Assembly: GCF_947507565.1 (NCBI RefSeq)
Contig: NC_089176.1
Location: forward strand, 1,426,001-1,490,000
Direction: 5' to 3'
Origin: Oscarella lobularis
Taxonomy: Eukaryota; Porifera; Homoscleromorpha; Homosclerophorida; Oscarellidae
DNA length: 64,000 nucleotides
A program made the position numbers and the translations under genes. Shown here one piece after another: positions 33,993-48,900 of the stretch (position 1 is the stretch's first letter; each line of letters begins with the position of its first letter). The notes under the pieces were generated by a model. It made no database searches. It was not told the origin of the DNA and saw only the letters and a list, made by a program, of their open reading frames with translations.

Positions 33993-36900
33993 CTACTGCC
34001 GTTCCAGGCTAGCCTGGAGTTCAACAGCAGCGCTCCAACACTGCATCAAATGGCGCAATTGCACGTCTTCGGGAATGTCGCGTAGACCCCTCAACTTTGA
34101 ATAGCACCATTCTTCCAAGGCATCACAAAGACTACAAAAAATCATGCAACATTTACTTGACGCTATTTCCTCCCGTAATTAACTTACGAATACTCTTCCA
34201 AGCCCTGGGTCTCGATCTTGTTTTTCACTTCAAGCCAGGCCAACTGGACCAGGTCGTTCATGAAAGAGTCTAGATCGATCCTCCGTAGAGAATCCACAAG
34301 ACGACGTTTTAAATCGGGATCCATGTCTTCCTTGTACGCATCAGGAAAATCCTCGAAAGGATCCTACACAGAAACGGTGTAACTGTGCACGCAGCACCCG
34401 CGACTACTTGTAAGTATATTATTACTCTGTGACTCAGAACGAGCCTTTTCCCTTTCTCCACCATCAGGAGTCGCCACAACGACAGTGTGTGCTTCAAGCG
34501 ACAATACTGGCGCGCCTTCGCGCTGACGATTCCACGCTCTTCCGGCATTTTCAGAGTTTTGTGAAGGTAATCGTGCACGAGACATTCACCGTCACCGCCC
34601 GTCGAACCGAGGAAGCCGATAAGCACGTCAAGTACGGACAATACGCCGTACACCTGAGTCAAATCTCGCACTTCGTTAATTATCTGTCTCGAGACAGCGA
34701 TAGACAGTTTTTCCTACGAAAAAATCACAGTCAAGGAGGTCTGAACAGATTAGCCAGTTTACCTGTGGTATCTTCTGTTCTATTTTGCTAAATAATGCTT
34801 CGGTATGAGCGTGTTGACTGAAAATAAATTCATGAGGCTAAACAACACAAGTCTCTATTAGAGTCGGGCGACAATACAAAAACAGAACCCGTACCTTAAA
34901 CAATACGCGAGGTTTTCCAGTTAGAAACCGATCGATCAACTGGCGTTCAAGTGCAGCAAAGTCGTACGTCACGTCGCTTCCTTTTCCCACTTCCAACGAA
35001 TAGTTGCAGTGAGCCAGCACTAGGGGAAAGAAATCTCGTTCGAAGTCGTAAGATATCAGCTGAGCACGAGTGATCTCATTCATAGGGATTGTTGGAATTT
35101 CCCTACAGCAAACAACAATTAGCGTACGCATAGGAAAAAAACTATAACCGTACCCTTTTAGTCCAACGAGATTCCTGAAACGAGGGACGAATTCATTGTG
35201 TACGCAGTTGATAAGATAATCCACCAACGACATTGCGCAACGGCCTTTTCCCGTAGTCGTCGGCAACAGAAATGCAATGGGCGTGTTTGCAGTGACCTGC
35301 ACTAATTTCTCGTCCTCGTTCTTCGGTTTGAGACGGCCATGGGTGAGAATTTCGTGTCCCAAATGTGCCCAAACGCGTTGAAAGACTCCAATTAGAGGAG
35401 CATACTCTTGCCTTTCGCGATCTGAAACTCAGAAGAATATTAAGATTCACAAACGTTAGCAGTATCGCTGTCACCTTGAAGACGACGAAGAAAGTCGGTT
35501 ACAGAAAAGGTAGCACCTTCATGCACTGCAAGCCGGCGGTGAAACTTCTCCAAAAGCATGCGCTGTAACTGTAGAATTTGAGGCAAGAATTGAAGAAACC
35601 GAAGGTTCCGCTCCTAGAGAAGAAACCCCAATAAACCAATCAATAAGTAAATATAGCTACTAACCTCTCTCAAAAATTCTCTAAGAATTCTGGGCTTCGT
35701 GTCGCCGGGTTTTCCTTCAAATTGGCGATCTAACGTAGCCGTCAAGTGCTCGACGGTGACCTGAGCTCGATATCGCCAAAGCGAGGCAGGCGACTCCGCA
35801 CCTGGCGGCGCCTCGATTTCGTACAACCAACGCATCAGGGGATTATTGCCTGTCGCAGTCATAACATTTTTATCGTCTAGTTCAGATAATGTCAACGAAC
35901 CGACTCTTTCGTCGTTTACAACACTGTCCAACCATCCTCTGAAGCTTCTTCCCGTCTCCTGGGAAAAGGATCGCTCTAGCCAGTAACTCAATGCAACAGG
36001 AACGTCTCAAACCTGCAAGGCTGGTTCAATGCAGCGACTAGCAAAGTCGGCTTCCCAACCCTGCCTTTCTTCCTTAGATGACAAAGTGCCATCTCCAACG
36101 ACAGCAGCTGGAGAACAAAGAAAATCATACATATAGATCTCCTTCACCCCTACGATGGACGCTATCTACCCTGTCGTCGTTGGACAACAAGAGTGTTCAA
36201 AAACCAGTGAAGAACGACGCTGGCATCGTCTGGCGTGTGACCAATCGCTTTAGCGAACGCTCTCATGTCTTTTTCAAAATGATTCCAGAAGAACTGAGGT
36301 AAATGATTGACGGCCACGCCCGGCTTGACTATCTGAGCAATGGCGTGCGACAATCGCTGAATAAAAACACACGACAGATCAAAAGAAAGTTGCTTCAAAA
36401 AATTCCTTCATACCATATCACACGACCCCCACATCAACGACGCATGCATAAGAACGCGAATGAGCGCGCAGCACGCCGACGATAGACCTCGCTCCGGTGC
36501 AACGTTGTCGGATCGCGCTTCTGCTTGACCGAGAATGTGACCGGTTTCAGTTGTATCGTTCCTATGCAGTTAATTAATCAAAACCTGAAACGAGATCAGA
36601 CGCGAAAAGTGAACGTACTCTCGAAGTCTTTGAACGTTTTGGTCTTGCAAACGGTATTTGAGACCGCCAATCGCAGCTCCGCAAAAACATTTTCCAACCC
36701 TAACTGCGCGTCCGCACTAAAATAATGTTTTCAGACCTTAGAACAAAAAAGACTTTGGAAATGCTCTCACATCATCAATAAAATAGGGATGTCCATTAGG
36801 GCATTCTAAACCGTTAGCAAAATAGCGATGCACGATGATCAATTTAGATATAGTGTACCGTGCCAAGTTGTTCCGCGATTTCCATGAGCGGTTCCCCTCA

Positions 36901-39900
36901 CCGCCGCAAAATTGTCTTCCGGCATTGTTGGAATATAAGATCTCTTCATATAGCTTTATTAAACATCGCCTTCGATGGGTTCTTACGATGCCTTACAGTA
37001 AGCCTGTCTGGATCCTTCAACATGTAGCGAAACGGTCTCAGAAGAGGATTCTCTCCTGCTGCTTCAATTGCAAGACGCACGTGTAGAGCTACAGCTGCCG
37101 CTGCTCGCGTCTGCAGACTTTGTCCAGGAGTCACCAAAACCGGAAGATTGCAGTTTGCTAGCGAGTTGGTAAGAAGCTGATTTCCAATTTCTCGAGCCCA
37201 CGGAGAAAAGTTCGGCGAAGTACGGCAATAGTCTCGCAAGAGATCGTGCATCTAAACAAAGAACAACAGACGCATGAGAGGGACGACAAAAAAAGTAGAA
37301 ACCGGTGTTACCTTTCCCGTAATATGTCGATCTGCGTACGCTCGTCGCATCGTTACTTCGCGATATAAAGCCAGAAGAAGTATCACCGCTCTGCATTTTT
37401 TTTTCACGTTTCTACGAGTCAGAGTCTAAAAGCGCATTTGTGAATTTCCTAATCGTTTCAGACGCAGTCTACGTACAGTTGCTGCTGCATCGATAGGATT
37501 TTGCGATTCGGTAAGAATGGCACGCGCAACCCCTTCACGAACGTCTCTGTACGTATCACCAATCACAACTAAATAGTCTGGAATGACCTCTTCATCATTC
37601 TGAAACGCCAAAGGTTCGAATAGATGATACGACGCTTTGTTCTTGCGCTATGTACTTACTCGAGTGTGCTGCTGCACGAGCTCATCTAGCCACTTCAATT
37701 CGTAGACATTCTGTAGCTGTCTAAGTACGTCAGCCCCCCTTCGTTTCACCAGCTGTTTTAGCAGAAAAAGTAGAATTTGTGGGTCGTATGGAGGAGCGCA
37801 TAGTTGACTAGCAAATTCAAGACCGGCAGCTGCGGCATGCAAAGGCGGTTCAGCCGTATCCATGAGATGCAATATCACATGAGCTGCCACGCACAAGCCG
37901 AAGCGAGCAGAAGCGACGGCTTCAAGATAAGGAACGCTATGTCGATCCGTCTGCAGGTTCTGCACTGCAAACTGTAATCGATCAACAAAGACAACGTCCT
38001 GAGCCTGAGACGCTCTTCGAGTAATAGAATCCTATAGAAATTGCTCGTCAGGGTTTAAACATTTAATCGAGTGAAATACCTCAAAACATTGCACGAAAAT
38101 AACCCCGAGCTCCTCTTCTGATCTCCGGAAAACGTCGCCGTGAACGTGCTCCCTGATTGCGCTTCGCGTGTGTTCAAAGTATTCGTGAACGTGGATCATT
38201 GCATCTTGAGCGCTAAGAAAAAGCCTGATGATTAATTAATGAAAGAATAGAACACAGCTTTTAATGCCTTTGTCGAAGTAAGAGCTGCAAGAGAAACGAT
38301 CGAACGGTAGGAGTTGCGTCGATCACATCAGAGGTGAAAGGCGAGAAGGCTCTAGTTTCCACTTTATCTGTACGTCTTTGGGTGATCAAGTTCATGAGAA
38401 GCTCAACAAGATCCCGTTGCGGTGGCGTTCGAGCGTTCTCGTTGAAACTGTACACAGCTACGAGTTCCATGAAGAAGGCTGTGCAACAGCTTTTGAATTT
38501 AACGAAACTGGACGTTTTTCGGCTACAAATTGAAACGGAAGCAAAGGATAGGCGTGAGATCATTGATGCGGACGTCACTAACTTTAGCTTCTCTGAAGGA
38601 CGAAAATCGAACTGCTGTGGTACAACGTCTCTGCAAGTGGGACAAGTTCGACGCTCTTCGGTAATCCAGTCACGAACGCACTGAAGGCAGAAGATGTGAC
38701 GGCACGGTAGTTCAACTGGCTCTTTCCACATGTTTTCGCACACAACGCATTCGACACCGTTTGGACTAGAGAAACGCCCAATGTCAGGTGTGCTGTGAAA
38801 TCGACGACTACAGTACCGTACCCGAATAGTTTCCCTGAGCATTCCTGACCAGTTTCGTTCAAAAATCGAAGAATCAACTCCATTGTCTCAAGAGTACCAA
38901 AATCGGGATTGTGAGTTTCAAAGCACTGTAAGTAAACGTACTCGGGAGCAAAAATTCTGGGCGTGACTTTACCTTCCATAAATTCTCCCCAGCACTGACA
39001 GCAAAACTGCTTCTTCCTATCACCTTTGTGTGTTCAAAGTAGAGACGAACGGCGGATATTTTTGTCCAAATAGATCTAAAACGGACGGTAAAATACAAAG
39101 GGTGTTATCTGATTTTTTACTATACCGAGCCTCCCCACAGAGTGCCGTTCGCATTGAAAAGCCTTCAACGGGCAAAGCGAGCCAAGCCTCGACGCAAGGT
39201 CTCGCTTCCTGAACGCGATGTAACCAAGTCAGTCTCGATTTCTCAAAAGATAATTCGTTTGGCTTTGGCTGAAGATTTTCCAGAAAGATGGTAAACGCAA
39301 CCGTATCCAATGTCTGAAAAACGGACGAGAGATGTTATTAGGATAAATAGCGCTATCATCAACCCTAACCATTTTATCTCCTGCTCTTGAGCCAAGCTGC
39401 TGATAAACAGTTGGGAGAACAGTCTTATCCAATACTGTAAGTTCGGAGTATCGGTTAAGACGAAGCTTGACGGCTTCGTAAGCAGCATGAATAGTCGGAA
39501 TTGTAAGAAGGCGGACAGGAGGAGCATCTTCCAATGTCAGAACGTCTTGTTCTGTAGATGTCTGCGTCATCTCGTTGAATCCGCTCAGAATGGCGTTGAA
39601 AACGAGCTAGAAATACAAAAATAATTAAAAAAGGCACGTCGAAAAATTTACGTTACTTCAAAGTCCTCTGCTCCCTTTGGATTGTGAACCATATGAACAA
39701 AATCGTGCAAGTAAAGTTTGGCCATTTCTTCTTCGCTTTTCACCGAAACACTTCGGAGTATTTTTGCCATAGAAGAGACGTCAAACAGTCTCTGCAGAGC
39801 GTCGGCAAGGCGACCTCGCTCTCGATCTGAAAGTGAAACTGAATTATTCTTCACAAGTATCCATTCCTGACTACACTTACCTGCAAGAAGTCTCGCTTCC

Positions 39901-42900
39901 TCTATCATTCCATCCACTTCGTCTTTGATCAGTCTCGAAAACGGAAAGTTCGCCTGGAAGACGTGATCGTGATGTCCGGATCCTTTGACTAGAACGCGAT
40001 GTCTCGGCTCTTGCTGGGTCGGCGAAAGGAACTCTTCATAACGCAACGGAGTCAATTGGGAGCTCGCAAAGAGTTTCAACCAAAGTTCGCCAATCCAATG
40101 AGAGACTCCGTGAGCCGTTTCCTGCAACAAAAGCAGATTCGAATCGACGTCAACGAACGCAATTAGTTCGGCAAGAATGGGCGTGACGACGTTGACGATT
40201 TTAAGCCAAAGCGAATGACGGAAAGTGCCGCCCGCTTGAATGCTATTCTGACTGAGAGCTTCGTTTTTCATCCACTCGCGAGCGTTCTCCTCGCCAGCGC
40301 GTTCCTCTCTCTCGATAAGAAGCTTGATTACTCTTCTCTTGAGCTCGACGTAGAAGCCTGGAACGCCAGTGAGCGACGTCTCGTCTTCGGGTATGAGACG
40401 GAGAAGAAGAGTAAGACGCATGTTGGCTGCTTCGAGCGCTGATCCGGCGGGATCGTCCAAGCGACTAGTCGCTGCGTGCACGCAGGAACGGAAAAGAACT
40501 GCGGCACTTAGAATAGATTCTTCGCTTGCTGGCAAACGGACTCTTGGTGAAGGCTCGACAGCTTCCTCGACTTCCATGTCTTCAACGCCTAATGCCGGCG
40601 TCTCTTGATCAATTTCAGTCATTTCTACATCAGACGATTCATGATGAGCCAATTGGGGCCCCTTCTCGACGTCTCCCAGCAACGTGCTCAATTTTCGACC
40701 CACTAGAGACGTTATAGAAAGCTGTTTGGCGTGATGAGCAGGTCGCAAGTCGTCAATGTGAACTTCGGTCCAAGCTCCGCCCTGAAATCCAACGAAGCAG
40801 CCACCGGCAACGCGAGGCAAATGAATTATAAAGACGATGTGTCTCGACACGGGTTGAAGGCCGTCCTCTTCGCGCTTGCTGAAGGCATTTTCGCGACACT
40901 CCTGCACCAGATATCGAGCACAGGCGACCAGTTCTCCGTTGACGTCGCCCGACTCGCACAGAACCAGTAACACACTGTTCAAGTCGTCCGCCTGGGAGTA
41001 GAACGCTGAGACGCGAGAACAGAACTGTTCCTCTGTATCAAACTGTTGCAAAGAGATACATGTTGTAGACAGATTTATGTGATTATCCAGCTCTATAACG
41101 TTCTCCCTTGCCAGAAGCCTTGAATGAGTGGTAACCTGAATCAACTGACTTCCTCTCTCCCTTTTCAACTGGCTGTAAAGGTAGTCAGCCAAACTGGAGT
41201 GCTTCTGCTCCTTGAAATAGATGTCCCACCATACGGACGCTTTAGTGCGAAGGCGGGACACTTGCAAACGGGCGACAGCGTCCGGTGCGGCGCACTCCAT
41301 CAGAGTGCGAAGCGACTCGTTCAACAGCGTATCGTCCAAATCGTCGTTCTCCTCGCCCAAATCCATTTCGTTTCTTCCACGCTGCTGCTCGGCAAGACGA
41401 CGGCAGACGCGTAGAACGATTGTTGCGGCGGCGTCCGGATGATAACCGACGAAGGCGTCACCCGGCTTGAACGGAACTCTTTTTCGCTCTTCCCGAAAAC
41501 CGAACTGCTCTACTTCAGAAAAGTCTTTCACCCACTGATCGATGGCTTTGACGATTCGCTGCTGTTGATGAGTCAGAATAGACGACATTGCGAGGAAGTG
41601 CTTTTCCATGCGATTAATCAAAGGAATGGGAAAGTCCTTGTAGACGGCTTCTCGATCAGCAATCAAAATGAGACGAAATTTCCGATGCACTTGACATTTG
41701 ACGCGATGGCTTCCCAACCCCAAGTCGACAAAACGCTGACCACCGTGATAGACGTAGTACTGATTCAAAGCGTCGTAAAGGCTTTCGTACAATTTGTCGA
41801 GATTGAGGAGAACGACGGTACGCCCCGTAGCCATGCACACTTTCACGCGATTGATGTTGCGACAAATCTGAGTGTACTCTTGATCTTTCGAAAAGCTACT
41901 GCCGAAAATGATTACGGGATCCTCGTCGCCGACAAGAAATCGTTGACGGACGATTGTCAGTGCCGCGTAGTTTTCTGTCAGTAAAAGTAGGTAACGACTT
42001 TCTTCCGAGTCTTGCTGCCCGGCATTGCTCAGATTGGCTCGTATTAGACCTGCAGGACTGCTGTCGAGCTTTAACTTGTCAGTCGCGTTCTTGTCGTCGA
42101 CTTGCAGATGATTGAAAAAGATCGTCTCTGGATTGACTTTGGAGTCCAATCCGCCAAAATTGCGTCGAATTGCGTGAAGTAGCTGACCGCTGCGAGGAGG
42201 CGATTCCGTAATTTTGCAAAAAGAAAAGATCATCTTTACGAGGCTGCAGAAGAACAACGCTATCAATGCTACAAGAAATTCAATTCGATTACACTACACG
42301 TACATACCTGTAAAAGTCTCGCAAGCCAAAGAACTCCCTTTCTCTGTCACGACTGTTGTAAATTTCCAAGTAAGCTTTCGCCATCCCGGGGATGAATGGC
42401 TCTAGTAAAAGCTGGGTCGCTTCGTCTGTGCTGCAAATCCCGCGAGCGCTGACAACCAACTGATGACTAGAGGGCATTTCCCGCTGGACAAGAATTCCAC
42501 GGTTCATTTTCGCCGGATCCAGAGCCCAGTTGGAGATGCCAACAAAAGCAACACGATTTGATGCTTTGCCTTAAAATAAAAAAATCAAAACCGCTTCGAA
42601 ATAACACTTGGAACCCTAATAACTAGGTACAGTACCGTTTGAAAGTTTACTATGCCTAATAGATACTCTACAAAAATTGCATTGCAAACGGTGAAGGCTT
42701 GAAGGGGACTCTTAAAAAGACCACTTAAAATTTGATGGGACGCGAGATGCGAAAGCATATATAGTGACGGAAGTACGCTGGGTCAGCAAAAAAAGGCCCG
42801 CTGTATCTAACCGGAGGAAGGAGTGAGTGGGAAGGGGGAATCGTTTCTCCGAGGTGCCTAAATTTTTTCTCAACGGTACTCTACATCTAGGAACTGCTGG

Positions 42901-45900
42901 CGTGAAAGTACCTTCTTCACCGTCATTATCCGCTCCTGCTGTTCCGTCGTCAAGGAGAGGATGGAGAGCCTTCAGAGGAAGACGAGGCGAATCTTCTGCC
43001 AATCCGACTTCGTCCAGCACGACACAAGCGACGAATCGCTCCAAGTCGTTTTCCTTCTGCATTCTTTGACATTGGCTGAATGTGCTGATAATTCCATCAG
43101 CCGTCGAAAGAGGACTGCACTGATACGAAACCATGTGAGCTTGTTTCAACTTCTTGTACAGTTCGCTGTTCGAAAGATCGCCTCTCATTGCATTCTTCAC
43201 GACGTCTTTTGCCAGAGATTTCGAGCTCCCCGGTTTTCCGACGAGAAAAAGAGGAATTCGCAAATCGATGCACACGACCATCATAAAAACGTTTTCTTTG
43301 AGAGCGTGGTTACGACCAATTTTCGGCGGTAGTTCTAATTCGTCCAGAAAGACCGCCTGACAGAAGTTTATCTCTTGTCTCATCTGGGCAGCCCCGGACA
43401 GTGCGCAAGGAGCTCTAAAATGACGACTGATGGCACTACGGAACTGCTTTCGTTCCTGAAGCCTGGCCTGATAGCTTACGCCAAGCGCAAGAACGAGAGA
43501 ACGCGTGAGAGGATCCAAAGGCGCAACGGCACCGCTCTTTGCTTTTCGCTCGTCGTATTTCCTTCTCATGAAAGGATCGAGGACTGCGTTTAGCTTGTAA
43601 AACCACACCATAACCATCATAGCTCGCTCAACGTCCCGAAGGCTTACGAAACTGCACTCGTCTTCGCGATCTCGCATGTAAGATTGGGACGCGGCAAGAA
43701 CAGCCGTAACAACGTCAATGAGGTCAGGCGCGTCGGGAAGCGATCCACTATGAACGTGCCGTGCGACGATTTGACGAATGTATAGCCTCTCTGCGACCGA
43801 ATTGAGCTGACCAAAATCCCACACTAGCGCCTTCATGCTCTCTGGAAGCGGATGAACTCGGTAAACCAACTGCCGCAGAGGAATGTCCCCAAGACGATCT
43901 TCCGTATCGCCAGTGCGCACGTGGTAACCCAGACCAGCGGACTCCAACTTCTGAATCATTTCGTTCGTATGTTTCCTGTAGGGATTGCACGCAGCAATAA
44001 CGTGGAGGTCAGAGCCGAGACCGCGAATCGGATGACCGTTGACGCGTCTGTCACACATAATTTCCTTTATCAAGCCGACGGCGTCCGTCGTATTTGCCTC
44101 GTCAAAGAAGAGCACCGTTTTAACACCGATCTGAGCGTTTTCTTGAGCGCGAACGTCTGCTTGTTGAACTGTTTGAATAATATTTTTTCGAGTTACTCCG
44201 CCGTGTACTTTCATCAGGAACATGTTCTGAGCGCCAGTGCTCTGCGCCTGCAACGAGCACATGTATCGTATGAGACGCGTTTTTCCGCAACCGGTTTCGC
44301 CCATGACCACTACCGGAATGCCGCAGCGGAATCGCATGTGGATGGCGAGAATTTTAATCACATTATCGGATGTAAGCTCGTAACTAGGATCTGGATCTCC
44401 CTGGCAAGGAAGTCCCATTACATTGCACAGAGCAGCGATTTTCCTTTCTTTCGGCCACTCTTCGTAGTTTTCTTGCAGTCGAAACCCTTGAGTGTAAAGA
44501 GCCGTACTGAGTTCTCGAGTCATGATCTGTTCGTCGAGCAGGGCCGCCGTTAGGGGATTAATCAAGTTGCCATCTCGGGTGATTTGCAAACCGATGGGCG
44601 TCATCGCGTGTCGATCCTCGTTGAAGAACAGATAGGGATGTGGACTGTGCTCCCATCTGCGACGAAGTTGGTACTGCTTCAAATTGCCGGCGGCTTCCAT
44701 TCTGGTCAAATTGGCGCTCAGTGACGGAGTTGAAAAGTCACGGGACATTCTAATTATTAATTTCATGACAAAATTTTTGAAACCAGGCAAATCCTCGCCG
44801 TAGGCCAGGGGATTGCAAAAATCGCTTTGTTCGCAGTCGCGAAGTTGATTGCTCAAAAAATTGATGAAGTGACGGAGTATTGCCCAGGACGGACTCGACA
44901 CGCCGCAATGAGTCAGAAGAGTCTCTAAGCATACTGGGGGCGTTCCTTCGGTCGTCCCAGGTCTGAACACAAATGGATCGAGATTCTCGCCTTTGATAAA
45001 TCGCACGAGATACTGAAATGCACGTTGAAAGTTCGAATTCCCAAATTCTCTCTTATCCAAAGACGGATCCTCGATCGTGGGATTTTTGCGCTGTTGAAGT
45101 AGCTCCAGAGCTTCTTTAGGCGATCCACGTGGAATTGCAGGAAGAAAGTATTCAAACGGTATGTGCCTCTGACCTTCTTTTGTTAAAGCGTTTTTTATCA
45201 CGGTGTTCTGATCTTCGGACCACGTACATTCAAGAACGTACATGTCGGTCAGTCGTCGACGCCAAATTCGGCCTTTGGAATCGGTTATTTGACCGAGAAC
45301 CAAGAGATTGAAAAGAAATTCTTCGAGTCCGTTTCGAACGGACGAAGATATGTCTATATGAATAAGTCTTGATAGAGCTTGTTCAGGATGAGGAAAGGCA
45401 GGCTTCAGCGTCTCCAGTATATCATCAGTATCGACAGACAATTCTTGAAGCGGAATAATAACTTTTGTCAGCGGATCGCCGCCTTTTGCTGCGTAGCTTC
45501 TAGCCTGTTTGTTGTTCGGGATATCGACAAGTTTTTCACTCATGCGACCGATAAATAGCGACTTTCCGACGCCGGCTCGAGTCGAATAGACGACGCGAAC
45601 GCAGCACTGCTCGTGGTCCAGTTCCCGCGCGGCGGGGGTCCACATCGCACGCGTCGCGGTGCGCATTCTCAATCCGGCCGGGCCACGTTGAAACTGAGTC
45701 TTCAAATACGACTGCACCTCCTGAGGCGACGGGCAGGGCAAAGGTAATCTCCTCTGCTGATCCAGGGCCGAGATCATGTACGATTTGTCTTCGTTTTCTG
45801 CGGCGCAAATCACGACCAAGCGATAGTTTTCGCCACGCTGACCGGAGAGACCTTGGCTGAGCCTGAAAAGCTCATCGAAGGCTTCTCGGCTCACTTCGTA

Positions 45901-48900
45901 ACTCAGACGATCGGCGCCGACTAAACAGAACAAACGACTCTCACTAGGATCTTTGATGGCTCGTCTCCAAAACAATGAAACCGCTTCAAACGTCGTGGTC
46001 GATGAGCAGAGCAGGACTTCGTCGGCCGACGGAAGTGGAAGAAGCGGGTCTGACATGTACAGCTGCAAAGCTGCGGGAATCAATTCGGATCGAGGTACGA
46101 CAATCAAATTCGGACATCCGACTTCTAGTTGACTCATTGGAAATGATCGCGATGGCGGATGAGATGCACTTTGAGCCAGATTTTGAAGGAACTTGCCAAG
46201 CGTTTCCAGCGATAAGTACTTAGGATTGTCCACGTTGAAAACCGGAATATCCTGATCCGTTTCAACGATAGACTGTCGTGGCAGACTCCATCCAGCCGCT
46301 TCGACGCTCATTGGCTCCGACCTCCCGAAGTCGGTGACGTCTGTCTGCAGTCCGCTCAATCTCAAACCTTCCCCAGCCGAAACGTCACGGCCGAAGCTCG
46401 AAAAATCACCGCCAAGCGAAGCGTGATCTAGGGAGAGCCCTTCCCTTTCTCCGGCAAACAAACTACGGTCAACGTCCATTGGTAAAGAAGGCTGTCGTCG
46501 CGATGGCTTCAAGCACGCTCTTCTCATTGCCACTTCGACATCTTCAGTATTGATGTTCGGCTTGATGCACTCGAGTAGTCCATACACGAAATTGCGCAAT
46601 TCATGCTCTCGGTCCTGAGCCAGTCTCCCGAGGTGTTTTTCAAGTAACAGAAGTTGCGATGTTGTGAAGTAGTTCAGATAGTAGAAGTTTGAACGGACTT
46701 TCAACATTTTTTCTTTCCACTCTTTGAGATCGGAGTTCATTTCCTCTTCAAATTCGCTCATTTTTTTTAGAAGTCGTTCTAATGCTGACGCGTTTACGTC
46801 ATCATCACTTTGCGTCAAGGGCGAAACGCAGTCAAACACCTTCTTCCACGTCAAGTACTTGACGTGACCAGCCTTGAAAAGAGCTACCAAGTTCAGAGCA
46901 AGGCGCGTAATCTTGTCCAGCGTGCTTACGAACACATTGACTTCGCTCTGCCGTTCACTGCCGTGACCGGATATGAGAATAAGTTTGCTTTGAAGATCCT
47001 GCAAGTCGCCGAGATTGAATGTCTTTCGTGCACCACTCTTTTCGGTCGGTAACGGCTTTATTTCCAAAGATATGCAATCTCTCACGTCTCCTGCAGTACC
47101 GCCGACAGTGTACCGACCCCGCGAGTTGATGACTTCAACTTGAGAAAACGACGACAATTCGACCGAGCCCAGAGACTCTTTCATAATTTTGAAATCGCCG
47201 AGGTACTTTTGGGTGTCACGCCACTTCTGCGGAATTTGTTGGTCGCCCGCAAGTTTGTCGAATACAGATCTGCAAGCTTTTAAAAATTGATCCAGATCTA
47301 CATCTTCATCTAAGTTGAAGAGAAGAGGAGCGAATCCAGCACAAGCAGCCCTAAGATGAGCCACTTTGAACGCTTCGAAGTCCCCTTCAGCACTGGATCT
47401 GGTGCCGGCCAACTCAACGAAGGTCTCGAGTTCTTTCCATTCTGTAAGAGAAGTGTCAAATGCATGACGTGCGCTCTACTAAAAACGGCTTTCTACCTTT
47501 GATCTCTTCTCTAACCCACTTTATGAGGGGGCCACAGTCAGCAAACTGATGCAGACATTGAATCTGTTTTGTAGTCATGTCAGCGAGAAATTTCCCTGCG
47601 GAGACTACTTTGCGAGTCATGGATGACAGAGGCCGCCGATGAAAATCTTCAGAGTCCTACAAAAAAGTATAAACGCGTGTGTTAGGCAGTCATTGAAAGC
47701 CACTACAGTACCTGATTAGCAATTTCAACAACAGCAAGAAAGGTGTTGGAAACGCTCAGTTGATCGCGCACACGGATCATAGCTTTGGCTGCGTCGACAG
47801 CCTTGCTTAGAGTGCTATACAAACAAATCTGATCCACGCGTTGCTTCACCCATTTGGCGCCGCGAGCGCGTTCTGATCTTTCCATTAGTTTCAATTCCGC
47901 TTTAAGCTTTTCACGGTCTCCAGAGACCAATTTGAAGTGCTTCTTCACTTCGTTCAAGCTGATGACGCCTTCTTTGACCCTTTCGCTTATCTTGTCCCAC
48001 AGCCCAAACACCGGTTCTATAACTTGCTGCACTAAGTCGTCCAAAGTCATGGGCAGCGCCGCGGCATCCTCATCGTTCCTTCGGTGCACCAGATTTCTTT
48101 TATCGCACCACAACTGTTCGAAAATGAGGCTCGGCTGAAGTCGGTTCAAAGGTTCTATGTACTGGCCAATTTCGCGAGGAAGCGAAAAATAGACAACATC
48201 AGTCAAATCCTCTTCAGTTCGCTTGACGAGAGAAGAAATAAGCGCGTCAGACAGGTCTCGATTTAATTGATTCTGCAGATCGTCTAGAGCCACTGAAGAG
48301 AAACTATATGTTAAACATATACTGCGACAAAGAAGTACTTACTTTTCCCCAAAGATTGGCAAACGTTGACAAAACTCAAAACCAGATTCTTTTCTTTTTT
48401 GAAATGCTGCATCTCTTCTTCGCGTTTTGTCAAAGCGACAGCAACATTATTTTCCAACTCGTTACCAATGGGATTTTCCTCATCGAGCAGCTGACAAAAT
48501 TGCAGAAAACGATTTCGATGCTTCTGAACAATTTCAAAATCCGCAACAGAAACCCGAGCATTCGTTACGCCAATCGCGAATTTCTTGATAACTTTTTTTG
48601 CTCGGTTAAGAGTTCGGAAAGGGATCGACTCGCTCTCAGGAAAAAGCTCAGCTAGAAAGGCAAGCAATCCTGTCATTATACTATAGGGCAACGATTCGAA
48701 CCCTACCAGAGTAGCGAAAATACTGTCCCCAGAGAGGCCAGTCGAACAGGCAGGAAAGCCAATGACTGTCAGAAGATTGTTCCGCTGGCGAATTCAAAAC
48801 GAGCATTTCTTTTAGAAGTTCAATAGCCTGCCTCGAAGCTTCTCCAACGCTCTTAGCCGTCGCTGAAAGACTGTTGAAGGCAGTCTCATGCTCAGCAGTC

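Noticed and set aside
40215-42000. Plus-strand open frames of 60-181 codons inside the RNF213 exons
   Set aside because: They are reverse-frame shadows of a long conserved exon, lie in the same place in both copies only because the coding strand is conserved, and show no domain.
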